Assembly (NCBI GenBank): GCA_028683385.1 | Contig: JAQUIJ010000004.1 | Span: forward strand, 89,416-153,415 | Length of the DNA: 64,000 nucleotides | Source of the DNA: Prolixibacteraceae bacterium | GTDB lineage: Bacteria > Bacteroidota > Bacteroidia > Bacteroidales > Prolixibacteraceae | Reading direction: 5' to 3' | Translations under genes and position numbers: made by a program | The notes under the pieces: model-generated | The model's input: the letters and a program-made list of their open reading frames with translations, nothing else | Databases searched by the model: none | Told to the model about the DNA's origin: nothing | In this document: positions 23,333-32,637 of the stretch, piece after piece | Layout of the letters: each line of letters starts with the position of its first letter | How positions within the stretch are numbered: position 1 is the stretch's first letter

Positions 23333-25975
23333 ATGAAAAACCTAACCAAGTTTAAACCGAAGTTTTACATGTTAACTGCCCAAGGATTACGGACTTCATC
23401 TGCTGTCGTTATTGCCTTTATTGGTATCTGTTTATTTCCAAATATTGCCCTTGGGCAACAGTTAAAGCTCAACGATCTGGAGTATTTCGAAAAGCCGGGA
23501 GTCAACATTTTAATGTACAGCAACCAATACAACGGTATGTTTCTCGACGAGAAAACTGCCGGGATTGAAATCATCCATCATGGCGTAAGAACATCTACTG
23601 GTGGTGCAATCAGGTTGCAAAATACTCCGGAACAATGGGATTTAATACCCTCAGTTGTTAGCCGGAATGTTGACAAGGCAACCCAAACGATAAGTGTGGA
23701 ATTAAGCTATAAGGACTATAATTTTAATTCAAAAATAAGTGTTACCCCCAAAGGCGACGGGTTTGAAATCAATGTTTTTTTAGACAAGCCAGTTCCTAAA
23801 AAGCTTGAAGGAATTGCAGGTTTCAATCTGGAATTTTTACCATCGGCTTATTTTGAAAAGACCTATTTGATGGATGGTAACCCGGGGATATTCCCCAAAT
23901 ACCCGGCCAGTACAACGAAAATTGAACCAATAAGTCAAAAAATAACTCAATTTTCGGGGCATACTACTTTTGATGACCGGGGTCGAGGTGAATTCATTGT
24001 ACCATACCCAATTGCAACAGGTAAAACAATCGTTTTGGCGCCGGAAGATTCTGAGCGTTTTGTTACCATTAAGAGTATCGATGCTGATTTGATGCTTTTC
24101 GACGGTCGTAACTTAACCCAGAACGGATGGTTTGTCGTGCGCAGTTTGCTTCCGGCCAATAAAACCGGAAAAGTATTGACCTGGTACGTAGAACCAAATG
24201 CTATTCCCAACTGGAAAAGGGAACCTGTAATTGGATTTTCTCAGGTTGGCTATATTCCAACTCAGGAAAAAGTTGCCGTTATCGAACTGGATAAAAACGA
24301 TTCTCCTTTGACATCAGCAAGTGTTTGGCAGATAAATGCCGATGGAAAATTTGTTGAAAAATTTAAAGGCGATGTAAAAGTTTGGGGAAAGTACTTGCGC
24401 TACAACTACGCAAAGTTCGATTTCAGTTCAGTAAAAGATCCAGGTGTTTACTACATCCAGTATGGCGATCAAAAGACCAATACATTCGTTATTGGTTCAA
24501 ATGTTTACGACAATATCTGGCACCCAACCATGGATGTTTGGTTCCCGGTTCAGATGGATCACATGGAAGTTAACGAGGCCTATCGTGTTTGGCATGGCGA
24601 ACCTTACCGTGACGATTGCCTTCAGGCACCTGTAAATCATCAGCATTTCGATGGTTATGTGCAGGGACCAACAACTGATACCAAATACAAATCGTTGGAA
24701 CGCATTCCGAACATGGCAGTTGGCGGTTGGTTCGATGCCGGTGATTTTGACATTCAAACAGGCTCGCACAACAGCGTGATTTCAAGCTTTGTCGATACCT
24801 GGGAGAATTTCAAAGTGGTCAGGGATGAAACTTACATTGACCAGAAAACCCGTTATGTCGATATTCACCGCCCGGATGGAAAACCGGATTTGTTGCAGCA
24901 AATTGAGCATGGCACCTTAAATCTGGTTGCTCAGTGCGAAAATATTGGTCACCCGGTTCGCGGAATCATTGTTCCAAATCTTCACCAATACCATCACCTT
25001 GGCGATGCAATTAACGAAACCGATAATCTTCCATACAACCCAAACCTGAAGCCATACGAATCGGATGGGTTGTCAAGCGGAACGATGGATGACCGCTGGG
25101 CATTCACCAACCGGATGACTTTTCTGGATTATCAAACTGCTGCGTCGTTGGCTGAAGCAAGCCGTGCGCTCCGAGGTTACAACAACGATCTTGCTGACCG
25201 GAGTTTAGCCAGTGCCAAGAGGTTGTTCGACGAGGCTGACGAGGCAACGAAAACGCCCAAAGAAAATGAAGATCCATTTATGAAAATGATCGGCAAAGGT
25301 GCTGATGTGGTTCCCGCCCTTCAGTTATACATCACTACAAAGGATAAGAAATATGCCGACCGCTTTTTGGAGCAAGTTTGGCCAATGCTCGATCGGATGA
25401 GTACAAGTAAAGGTCCTATGTCTGGCTATTTTGCAGGTTTTGGCGGGCGTGGCAACCTGATTCAGGCGCTGTTGGCTGTTCCATATATGGATGCTGCATA
25501 TAAAACTAAACTGAGAGACTATATCGTCAAGTACAAGGAATCTTTGATGGGAATTGAAAAGGAGAATCCGTACGGAGTTCCGATGTCGGCGAGAGGCTGG
25601 GGTGGAACCTCGAATGTAATCAATTGGGCAATTACCAATTATTATGCACATAAAGCTTATCCCGATCTAATTGGAAACGAATATGTTTATCAGGGTCTCA
25701 ATTATATTTTTGGGTGCCATCCGTATTCCAATTTATCGTTTGTAAATACGGTTGGAACTCGTTCAAAGAAAATGGCCTATGGAAATAATCGGGCCGATTT
25801 TACAGTTATCGCCGGTGGTGTTGTTCCAGGATTAATATTGCTGAACCCGGACTTTCTTGAAAATAAGGATGATTGGCCATTTTTCTGGGGCGAAAACGAA
25901 TGCATTATTGATGGGGGTGCCTGGTATGTTTTCCTTGCAAATGCGGTTGAAGATCTGGTAAAAGAATCAAAATAA
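23333..25975 (+). CDS. GH9 glycosidase with long N-terminal domain
   Basis: An 880-residue exported protein with signal peptide to about residue 42. Residues about 45-295 form a beta-rich region without an obvious match. An Ig-like CelD_N domain follows (FSQVGYIPTQEKVAVI, about 300-385). The (alpha/alpha)6 barrel holds GGWFDAGDFD with the paired Asp468/Asp471 expected to activate water, GNNRADFTV in place of the usual His-containing loop, and GENECIID with the probable acid Glu856. GH9 proteins are mostly beta-1,4-glucanases, some exo-acting. Here it may attack xyloglucan, mixed-linkage glucan or a cellulose surface exposed by the other enzymes. Confidence 0.88.
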   Translation: MKNLTKFKPKFYMLTAQGLRTSSAVVIAFIGICLFPNIALGQQLKLNDLEYFEKPGVNILMYSNQYNGMFLDEKTAGIEIIHHGVRTSTGGAIRLQNTPEQWDLIPSVVSRNVDKATQTISVELSYKDYNFNSKISVTPKGDGFEINVFLDKPVPKKLEGIAGFNLEFLPSAYFEKTYLMDGNPGIFPKYPASTTKIEPISQKITQFSGHTTFDDRGRGEFIVPYPIATGKTIVLAPEDSERFVTIKSIDADLMLFDGRNLTQNGWFVVRSLLPANKTGKVLTWYVEPNAIPNWKREPVIGFSQVGYIPTQEKVAVIELDKNDSPLTSASVWQINADGKFVEKFKGDVKVWGKYLRYNYAKFDFSSVKDPGVYYIQYGDQKTNTFVIGSNVYDNIWHPTMDVWFPVQMDHMEVNEAYRVWHGEPYRDDCLQAPVNHQHFDGYVQGPTTDTKYKSLERIPNMAVGGWFDAGDFDIQTGSHNSVISSFVDTWENFKVVRDETYIDQKTRYVDIHRPDGKPDLLQQIEHGTLNLVAQCENIGHPVRGIIVPNLHQYHHLGDAINETDNLPYNPNLKPYESDGLSSGTMDDRWAFTNRMTFLDYQTAASLAEASRALRGYNNDLADRSLASAKRLFDEADEATKTPKENEDPFMKMIGKGADVVPALQLYITTKDKKYADRFLEQVWPMLDRMSTSKGPMSGYFAGFGGRGNLIQALLAVPYMDAAYKTKLRDYIVKYKESLMGIEKENPYGVPMSARGWGGTSNVINWAITNYYAHKAYPDLIGNEYVYQGLNYIFGCHPYSNLSFVNTVGTRSKKMAYGNNRADFTVIAGGVVPGLILLNPDFLENKDDWPFFWGENECIIDGGAWYVFLANAVEDLVKESK

Positions 25976-25992
25976 TACTTAAAGAATCAATA

Positions 25993-27339
25993 ATGAAAAT
26001 ATACAAATCACTCATATTAAGTTTAGCTGTAATGGGAATTAACAGCTTGTTAGCACAGAATCCAATTGTTCGCGACCAGTTCTCGGCTGATCCAACGGCA
26101 CGGGTATTCAACGGCAAAGTGTATGTTTTTCCATCGCACGATATTCTCGCTCCTGAAGGAAAAGGTTTGAGAAAAGACTGGTTCTGCATGGCCGATTACC
26201 ATGTGTTTTCTTCTGAAAACCTGACCGATTGGACAGATCATGGAATGATTGTTAGTCAGAATAAAGTCGCATGGGTCGATTCAACCTCATACAGCATGTG
26301 GGCGCCAGATTGTGTTGAAAGAAACGGAAAGTACTATTTTTATTTTCCGGCCAACAAAAAGATTGCCGATGCAAACGGTAGAAAAGGTTTTGGTATCGGT
26401 GTCGCTATTGCCGATAATCCTGAAGGACCATACATTCCGCTTCCGGAGCCAATAAAAGGATTGAATGGAATTGATCCTAACGTGTTTATCGACAAAGACG
26501 GGCAGGCATATATATACTGTGCGATGGGAAATATCGTTGTGGCAAAATTGAAAGATAACATGACCGAACTGGCCTCGGAGCCACAGGTTATAGCTAACCT
26601 TCCGCAGAAAGGCTTGAAAGAAGGTCCGTTTTTGTTTGAACGAAACAAAATTTATTACCTGACGATTCCGCACGTGGAAAATAAAATCGAAAGGCTCGAA
26701 TATGCCATTGGCGATAACCCGATGGGACCTTTCAAAATGGCTGGAGTTGTAATGGACGAATCGCCCATGAACTGCTGGACCAATCATCAATCATTCGTAG
26801 AGTATAAAGGTCAGTGGTACTTGTTCTATCATCAGGATGCCTATTCCCCGAAATTCGATAAAAATCGGTCAATCTGCATCGATAGTTTGTTCTTCAATAC
26901 CGATGGTACCATCAGGAAAGTGACACCAACTTTGCGTGGTGTTGGGGTGACAAAAGCAACAACTCAGATTGAAATCGACCGGTTCAGCAAGATAAGTGAA
27001 ACTGGTGTAAAAGTCGCTTTTCTGGATTCAACCAATACGTTCAAGGGCTGGAAAGCTACGTTTGATGAAAAAGATGCATGGATTCAGTATAATTCGGTTG
27101 ATTTTGGTAAAACGAAGTTAAAATCAGTGCAAGTCAAGGCTTTGTCTGAAAAAGGAAGCACTCTTCAAATTCGTCTGGATAAAGTTGACGGGCCGGTGAT
27201 TGCAGAGGTGAAAGTTCCAAAAGGTACATCATGGAATATGGTTGAAGCAAAAGTATCCAAACCAATAACCGGAGTTCATAACCTGATAGTAGTGCTTAAA
27301 GATTCTCCGTTTGAAATAGACTGGATTCAGTTTAAATAA
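25993..27339 (+). CDS. GH43 glycosidase with C-terminal CBM6
   Basis: A 448-residue exported enzyme, signal peptide to about residue 21. The propeller (about 25-315) has FSADPTARVF (base Asp), NGIDPNVFIDKDG (second Asp) and LKEGPFLFERN (acid Glu). Residues about 320-448 (TQIEIDRFSKIS to EIDWIQFK) form a CBM6-like module. The layout repeats that of the GH43-CBM6 at 1,410, but sequence differs clearly, so the two probably act on different linkages. It starts 18 bp after the GH9 gene. Likely an arabinofuranosidase or arabinoxylan arabinofuranohydrolase. Confidence 0.92.
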   Translation: MKIYKSLILSLAVMGINSLLAQNPIVRDQFSADPTARVFNGKVYVFPSHDILAPEGKGLRKDWFCMADYHVFSSENLTDWTDHGMIVSQNKVAWVDSTSYSMWAPDCVERNGKYYFYFPANKKIADANGRKGFGIGVAIADNPEGPYIPLPEPIKGLNGIDPNVFIDKDGQAYIYCAMGNIVVAKLKDNMTELASEPQVIANLPQKGLKEGPFLFERNKIYYLTIPHVENKIERLEYAIGDNPMGPFKMAGVVMDESPMNCWTNHQSFVEYKGQWYLFYHQDAYSPKFDKNRSICIDSLFFNTDGTIRKVTPTLRGVGVTKATTQIEIDRFSKISETGVKVAFLDSTNTFKGWKATFDEKDAWIQYNSVDFGKTKLKSVQVKALSEKGSTLQIRLDKVDGPVIAEVKVPKGTSWNMVEAKVSKPITGVHNLIVVLKDSPFEIDWIQFK

Positions 27340-27411
27340 TTTGAGCACCACTTAAAACCTGACTAAACTATAAAAAAGCAGTATCACTACGAATCAACTA
27401 AACTGTTTGTT

Positions 27412-28554
27412 ATGAAATATTTACTTGTAATTTTTATGATTTTGTTCCAATCAAGCATTATTTGTTTGGGACAGGATAAAGATAATTCGGTGCCGGCAAC
27501 AACCAATGTGACCGGTGCTGAGTATCCAAGAATTCTGACCGATTTAAGAGTGATATTTAAGGTGAATGCTCCTGACGCTAAAAAGGTCCAGATCGATTTG
27601 GGTAAATTGTACGACATGATGAAAGATGACCATGGTGTTTGGACTGTAACCACCAATCCGCAGGTTCCGGGTTTTCATTATTACTCGTTGGTTATTGATG
27701 GGCTTAAAGTTGCCGATCCTGCCAGCCAATCATTTTATGGTATGGGGCGAATGGCAAGCGCCATTGAGATTCCGGAAAAAGGCGCCGATTTTTACGTAGT
27801 AAAAGATGTGTCACACGGAGCCATCAGTTCAAAATACTACTTTTCGAAAGTTACCAATGGCTGGCGCAGGTTGTTTGTTTACACTCCTCCAGGTTATGAT
27901 GTGAATACCAAAGAGAAATATCCGGTGGTGTACATTCAGCATGGTGGCGGCGAAGACGAACGCGGTTGGGCAGAACAAGGGAAAACGGATGTAATCCTCG
28001 ATAACCTGATTGCAGAAGGAAAAGCAAAACCAATGATTGTGGTTATTTCAAATGGAAATGTTAGTACCGAAAGAGGCGGATACAGCAGCGCCGGAATGGC
28101 TGCTTTCAAAGAAGAGATGACTAAAAATATTGTTCCTTTCATCGACAAAAACTACCGCACGATAGCCGAAGTGAAGAATCGTGCGCTCTGTGGACTTTCG
28201 ATGGGAGGCGGACAATCGTTTTATACTGGACTGGAAAGCCTCGATTGCTTTGCTTCTTTAGGCGTTTTTAGTTCAGGCATCTTTGGCGGAATTAATAATC
28301 CTTCAGGAAAAGAATTTGATGCTGAAAAAGAAATACCGGGTTTATTGAGCAATTCACAAACTTTCAATGAGAAGTTGAAGCTTTTTTACATTTCTGTTGG
28401 AGAACAGGATCCGCGTTTTGAGTTTACCAAAAAGGCGGTTAATAAATTCAGGGAAAGTGGATTGAAAGTTGAATTCAATTCTTTTGCGGGCGATCACGAA
28501 TGGCAAGTCTGGCGTAAATCGTTACACAATTTTGCGTCAACAGTTTTCAAATAA
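27412..28554 (+). CDS. CE1 esterase (feruloyl esterase-like), copy 4
   Basis: A 380-residue exported esterase separated by 19 kb from the three tandem homologues. Signal peptide to about residue 22, E-set domain (about 35-125), then the hydrolase domain with YIQHGGGED, Ser263 in GLSMGGGQS and a C-terminal His in GDHEWQVWR. It lacks the VEDFKPSS opening shared by the tandem copies, so it is a separate lineage within the family. Probable role is release of ferulate or acetate from arabinoxylan. The following GH43 gene begins 16 bp after its stop. Confidence 0.92.
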   Translation: MKYLLVIFMILFQSSIICLGQDKDNSVPATTNVTGAEYPRILTDLRVIFKVNAPDAKKVQIDLGKLYDMMKDDHGVWTVTTNPQVPGFHYYSLVIDGLKVADPASQSFYGMGRMASAIEIPEKGADFYVVKDVSHGAISSKYYFSKVTNGWRRLFVYTPPGYDVNTKEKYPVVYIQHGGGEDERGWAEQGKTDVILDNLIAEGKAKPMIVVISNGNVSTERGGYSSAGMAAFKEEMTKNIVPFIDKNYRTIAEVKNRALCGLSMGGGQSFYTGLESLDCFASLGVFSSGIFGGINNPSGKEFDAEKEIPGLLSNSQTFNEKLKLFYISVGEQDPRFEFTKKAVNKFRESGLKVEFNSFAGDHEWQVWRKSLHNFASTVFK

Positions 28555-28570
28555 AGACAAAAGCTTAAAA

Positions 28571-29677
28571 ATGAAAAATAACTTGATTAACTATTTATTT
28601 GTCACGGTAGGGTTGTTTATTTCAACTAATGGATTTGCGCAGGTAAACACGATTGCCAACGCACCAACCGGCATCGAAATCGTACAAAAACTTGAGAAAC
28701 CAAAGAATGCCACGAAGCTTAACGAGAAAGATTTGGCTGGTTATCTGTTGGTGTATTTTAAAGATATGGATCAGTCGGCCTATATGGCCATCAGCACCGA
28801 TGGGTACACATTTACTGATGTTAATGGCGGACAGCCAATATTTATTGGATCTCAACTGGCCGAGCAAAAGGGAGTTCGCGATCCTCACGTTACCCGTGGG
28901 CCCGATGGGGCATTCTATCTGGCCATGACCGACCTGCATATTTTTGGTAAACGTGCAGGGTTTCGTGATACCGAGTTTGAACGACCTGCTGAGAAATATG
29001 GCTGGGGAAACAACCGCGCTATAGTGTTAATGAAATCCTTTGATCTGATCCATTGGACCCATTCAGATTTTAGAGTTGACAAAGCTTTCCCGGAACTCGG
29101 CGACATTGACTGTTCCTGGGCTCCTGAAACTGTTTATGACCCCAGCAAGGGAAAAATGATGGTTTACTTCACTATTCGGTACAATAATAAAGAATGCCAC
29201 ATTTACTATTCTTATGCCAATGACAATTTTACCAAACTGGTGTCGAAACCTGAACGAATTACTGACATTGGCGGTTTGGACGGAGACATTACCAAAGTAG
29301 GGGATAAGTATCAACTGTTCTATGTTTCGAATGCCAGGGTGCTGCATTCGGTTTCCGATAAAATAAATCAGGGCTATAAAAGCGAAACCACTCGCATCGA
29401 CCCTGAAAAGGTTTCAACCGAAGCTCCGAATCTTTTCAAACGAATTGGCACTGACACCTATGTGCTTATGTACGATGTATATGGTGACCGTCCCAGCAAT
29501 ATGGGCTTCAGTGAAACAACCGATTTCTTTACCTATAAAAATATTGGCCATTTTAATGAAGGCGTTATGAAAACCACCAATTTTAAAAGTCCTAAACATG
29601 GCGCAGTAACCTATCTGACGAAAAAAGAATTAAAAACCATTGCCGAACACTGGAACGTTGATATTAAACTCGATTAA
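28571..29677 (+). CDS. GH43-like glycosidase
   Basis: A 368-residue exported protein. The frame opens further upstream inside the CE1 gene, but the ATG at 28571 begins the signal peptide (cleavage near residue 24), so I use it. The propeller has GVRDPHVTRG (base Asp), CSWAPETVYD, GLDGDITKVG (probable second Asp) and STEAPNLFKR (acid Glu). A VRDPHV opening with TDLHIFG is seen in GH43 proteins annotated as arabinosidases. No binding module is present. It is followed after 24 bp by another GH43 gene. Confidence 0.88.
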   Translation: MKNNLINYLFVTVGLFISTNGFAQVNTIANAPTGIEIVQKLEKPKNATKLNEKDLAGYLLVYFKDMDQSAYMAISTDGYTFTDVNGGQPIFIGSQLAEQKGVRDPHVTRGPDGAFYLAMTDLHIFGKRAGFRDTEFERPAEKYGWGNNRAIVLMKSFDLIHWTHSDFRVDKAFPELGDIDCSWAPETVYDPSKGKMMVYFTIRYNNKECHIYYSYANDNFTKLVSKPERITDIGGLDGDITKVGDKYQLFYVSNARVLHSVSDKINQGYKSETTRIDPEKVSTEAPNLFKRIGTDTYVLMYDVYGDRPSNMGFSETTDFFTYKNIGHFNEGVMKTTNFKSPKHGAVTYLTKKELKTIAEHWNVDIKLD

Positions 29678-29701
29678 TGAAACCCCTAAATTGGATTAGT
29701 T

Positions 29702-30850
29702 ATGAAAAAAAATATTGAATTGCCGTTTATGTTTCTATTTGTTGTCCTACTATTGTTGTGGGGGGAAAACCAAATAGTGACAGCCCAGGTTGTTGGAAAA
29801 AATAAAATTATTCCGGGAGAACAGGCGCCTCTTGCCGATCCCGGACAGCGAAACTTCGGTGGGATGCGTCCTCCTGTTGGTTCAGTGCCGAACAGGCCCC
29901 GCCCACCTCGCCCCGAACCTAAAATAAGAACCGTTCCTCTCGACTCCATTTCAATGAGCGATCCATATATTTATCCCGAAGAAAAGTCACATACGTATTA
30001 TCTCACGGGCACAGGTGGACGTTTGTACAAAAGTAATGACCTGAAGTTGTGGTCTGGTCCCTACCCAATCATTGACCTCTCAGGAACATGGATGGAAGGA
30101 CTTTTCGTTGCTGCAGCCGAGATTCATCATATTGGGAATAAATACTATTATGCAGGCACCTGGAGCGATCACAGCAACCTGATTCAAAATGTTCCACGCC
30201 GCTACAATGTTCCGACAAACCAAACTCAGGTTTTAGTAGCCGATTCGCCCGAAGGGCCTTTCAAACCGCTGGTTGCCGATCACGATTTTTGCCTCGGTCC
30301 AAAAGACTGGGATATCATTGATGGCACTCTTTATCAGGAAAATGACACGACTTATATGGTTTTTGTGCATGAGTGGACCCAAATCATTGATGGAACCATG
30401 GATTATATGCCGCTCTCAAAGGATTTGACCCATCGCACTGCTGAACCAATTACGATGTTTCGTGCCAGCGAGGCTGCATGGTCAAAAGAAATGAACAGCA
30501 TTGGAGAAGCCACTTTTGGCCTAAAAATGCCGGGATGGGTGACCGACGGACCGGAACTATTCCGTACAAAAACCGGTAAACTCGGCATGTTGTGGTCGAG
30601 TTGGGGTGAGCACCGTTATGCACAGGGTATTGCATATTCAACTTCAGGAAGCATCAAAGGTCCCTGGGTTCAGGAGCAAGAAGCTTTCAATGGAGATAAT
30701 TCAGGTCATGGTATGCTGTTTACAACATTCGATGGAAAACGCTTATTCGTTATCCATCATTCCGAAGAAAAGGGCCCCCGCAAACCTCAGATCTATGAAG
30801 TGGATGATTCAGGTGATAAACTTTTACTGGGGAAAAGATTCAATCCATAA
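29702..30850 (+). CDS. GH43-family protein, TDGP variant (paralogue of the gene at 3,773)
   Basis: A 382-residue exported protein, clearly paralogous along its length to the gene at 3,773: proline-rich linker after the signal peptide, SMSDPYIY, WDIIDGTLYQ, WVTDGPELFR and the identical end GKRFNP. As in the paralogue, Asp stands where GH43 normally has the catalytic-acid Glu (TDGP versus TEGP). Conservation of both sequence and exchange suggests a real subfamily with an altered active site. Two divergent copies 26 kb apart in one block imply an old duplication. Substrate unknown, probably arabinoxylan side chains. Confidence 0.86.
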   Translation: MKKNIELPFMFLFVVLLLLWGENQIVTAQVVGKNKIIPGEQAPLADPGQRNFGGMRPPVGSVPNRPRPPRPEPKIRTVPLDSISMSDPYIYPEEKSHTYYLTGTGGRLYKSNDLKLWSGPYPIIDLSGTWMEGLFVAAAEIHHIGNKYYYAGTWSDHSNLIQNVPRRYNVPTNQTQVLVADSPEGPFKPLVADHDFCLGPKDWDIIDGTLYQENDTTYMVFVHEWTQIIDGTMDYMPLSKDLTHRTAEPITMFRASEAAWSKEMNSIGEATFGLKMPGWVTDGPELFRTKTGKLGMLWSSWGEHRYAQGIAYSTSGSIKGPWVQEQEAFNGDNSGHGMLFTTFDGKRLFVIHHSEEKGPRKPQIYEVDDSGDKLLLGKRFNP

Positions 30851-30876
30851 ATAAATAAAACCAAAGTACAGAAGCT

Positions 30877-32625
30877 ATGAGAAAAACATATTGTTTTGTT
30901 GTTGCACTGCTACTTTTATCTGGCAGTTTGAGTTTTGGCCAGGCAAAAGTTCCTGCAAACAGTACCATTTCCAAAGCCGATCTGGCAAAAGCAGGTGAGT
31001 CTGTTCCTGTTTCGGCAATTGGTGAACCTGTGGGTTCGGTAAAAATTTACGAACCACGTTGGATTGAAGCCACTGATGCTACTCCTGCTTATGGTGTTGT
31101 TGAAGGTTCTATATTTCCTGTCGATCCTAATGGCTGGCCCATTAATTTCAGGGTATTGTTACCTGCCAGTTGGTCGCATCGGGCCATGCAGGCCGGAGGC
31201 GGCGGAATAAATGGCGTGATCACCGTACGAGAAGGCCGGAATCCAATGGTAGATAAAGGATTTGCCTTGTATGGCAGTGATTCCGGACATCAGGCCGGAG
31301 GAATGGGTTTTGGTGGAGCTCAGGGAAAACCATTGGCATCAGGTCCGACCCCAGGCGACGAATGGGCTTTGAACGATGAAGCAATCCGGAATCTGGGTTA
31401 CATGCAAATGAAGAAAACGCATGATGCCGTTATGGTAATCCTTGAACGGGTTTACGGAGAGCGGCCTGTGTACAATTATTACGTTGGAAACTCTCAGGGT
31501 GGACGCGAAGCGATCACAGTGGCACAGCGATACCCAAAGGATTATATCGGAATCATTGCCAATGTTCCGATTGTCAACTTTTCGAGCTTAATGCTTGCTC
31601 CTGAACTCATGAAAATTCAGGAAAAACCGTTGAAAAACTGGGTGACACCAGCCAAGGTAGGCGCCATTAGGGCGGAATTTCTTCGGCAATGTGATAAGCT
31701 TGACGGAATTTCCGATGGCATAATCAGTAACTACGTGGCTGCAAGGGCTATTTTTAATGTGAACGATGGTGTTGGTCCAACCGATCCCTGGGCTGCATTA
31801 CGGGCACCCAACAATATTGATCCCGATCCCAATGACAAATCGGAGTCCGCCAAACTGACCAATGAACAGATCAAAACAATGGAATTTGTGTATAGTCCAT
31901 ATCAGTTTGCTACTCCGTTGGCCAACGGGGTAACATCGTTTGGCATGTGGTTGCCTACCACCGAACCTGACGGTTTTGGAATGATCGCCGGTCAGCGATT
32001 TAAAGGACAGGAAGGTGCCGATGAAAATGCCGGGACGCACCGATCATTAGGCACACTTGGGGTTACCGGTTTTCTGATGCAGGATTTGAATGCCAACCCG
32101 CTTGATTATGTAGAAGGTGGGCAATGGAACAAACGACGGGAGCAACTCTCAGAATGGCTAGATTCTACCAATCCTGATCTTTCGGTCTTTTATAAAAATG
32201 GCGGTAAAATTATCCTTACCATTGGAGCAATGGATAATATCGCTTCCTGCGGTGCCCAGCTCGATTATTACCAGTCGTTGATCGACAAAATGGGACGAAA
32301 AAAAATTGATCAGTTTGCCCGTTTATTTGTTGTACCTCAGGCTGGCCATGGATTATCTGGAAAAAGTTATCAAGTGAATGGCGAAGGGAAGCCGGTGGAA
32401 TCTAAAAATATTCCCGGACCTAACGGTAACGACAATATGAACTTGCTAATGAATTGGGTAGAAAATAATCAGGCTCCGGCAAAAACTTTGGTTATTGATC
32501 CGAAAGGAAAAATTGGAGACAAACAGGAAGGAGCAGGGTATTTGTTGTGTTCGTATCCAAATTATCCAAAATATGTGAGTGGTCCAACCGATCAGGTTTC
32601 GTCGTATGTAAGTGCTGGTCACTAA
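30877..32625 (+). CDS. Tannase/feruloyl-esterase-family hydrolase lacking the motif cysteines
   Basis: A 582-residue exported alpha/beta hydrolase of the tannase family, signal peptide to about residue 22. The nucleophile is Ser206 in VGNSQGGREA; the terminal His lies in QAGHGLSG near residue 490. In fungal tannases and feruloyl esterase B the Ser and His are each next to a Cys (the CS-D-HC motif), and those two form a disulfide. Here the residue before Ser is Asn and the one after His is Gly, so both partners are lost together. Fold and remaining motifs support an aromatic-ester hydrolase. It precedes the GH95 gene by 12 bp. Confidence 0.85.
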   Translation: MRKTYCFVVALLLLSGSLSFGQAKVPANSTISKADLAKAGESVPVSAIGEPVGSVKIYEPRWIEATDATPAYGVVEGSIFPVDPNGWPINFRVLLPASWSHRAMQAGGGGINGVITVREGRNPMVDKGFALYGSDSGHQAGGMGFGGAQGKPLASGPTPGDEWALNDEAIRNLGYMQMKKTHDAVMVILERVYGERPVYNYYVGNSQGGREAITVAQRYPKDYIGIIANVPIVNFSSLMLAPELMKIQEKPLKNWVTPAKVGAIRAEFLRQCDKLDGISDGIISNYVAARAIFNVNDGVGPTDPWAALRAPNNIDPDPNDKSESAKLTNEQIKTMEFVYSPYQFATPLANGVTSFGMWLPTTEPDGFGMIAGQRFKGQEGADENAGTHRSLGTLGVTGFLMQDLNANPLDYVEGGQWNKRREQLSEWLDSTNPDLSVFYKNGGKIILTIGAMDNIASCGAQLDYYQSLIDKMGRKKIDQFARLFVVPQAGHGLSGKSYQVNGEGKPVESKNIPGPNGNDNMNLLMNWVENNQAPAKTLVIDPKGKIGDKQEGAGYLLCSYPNYPKYVSGPTDQVSSYVSAGH

Positions 32626-32637
32626 AAAATTGATTTT

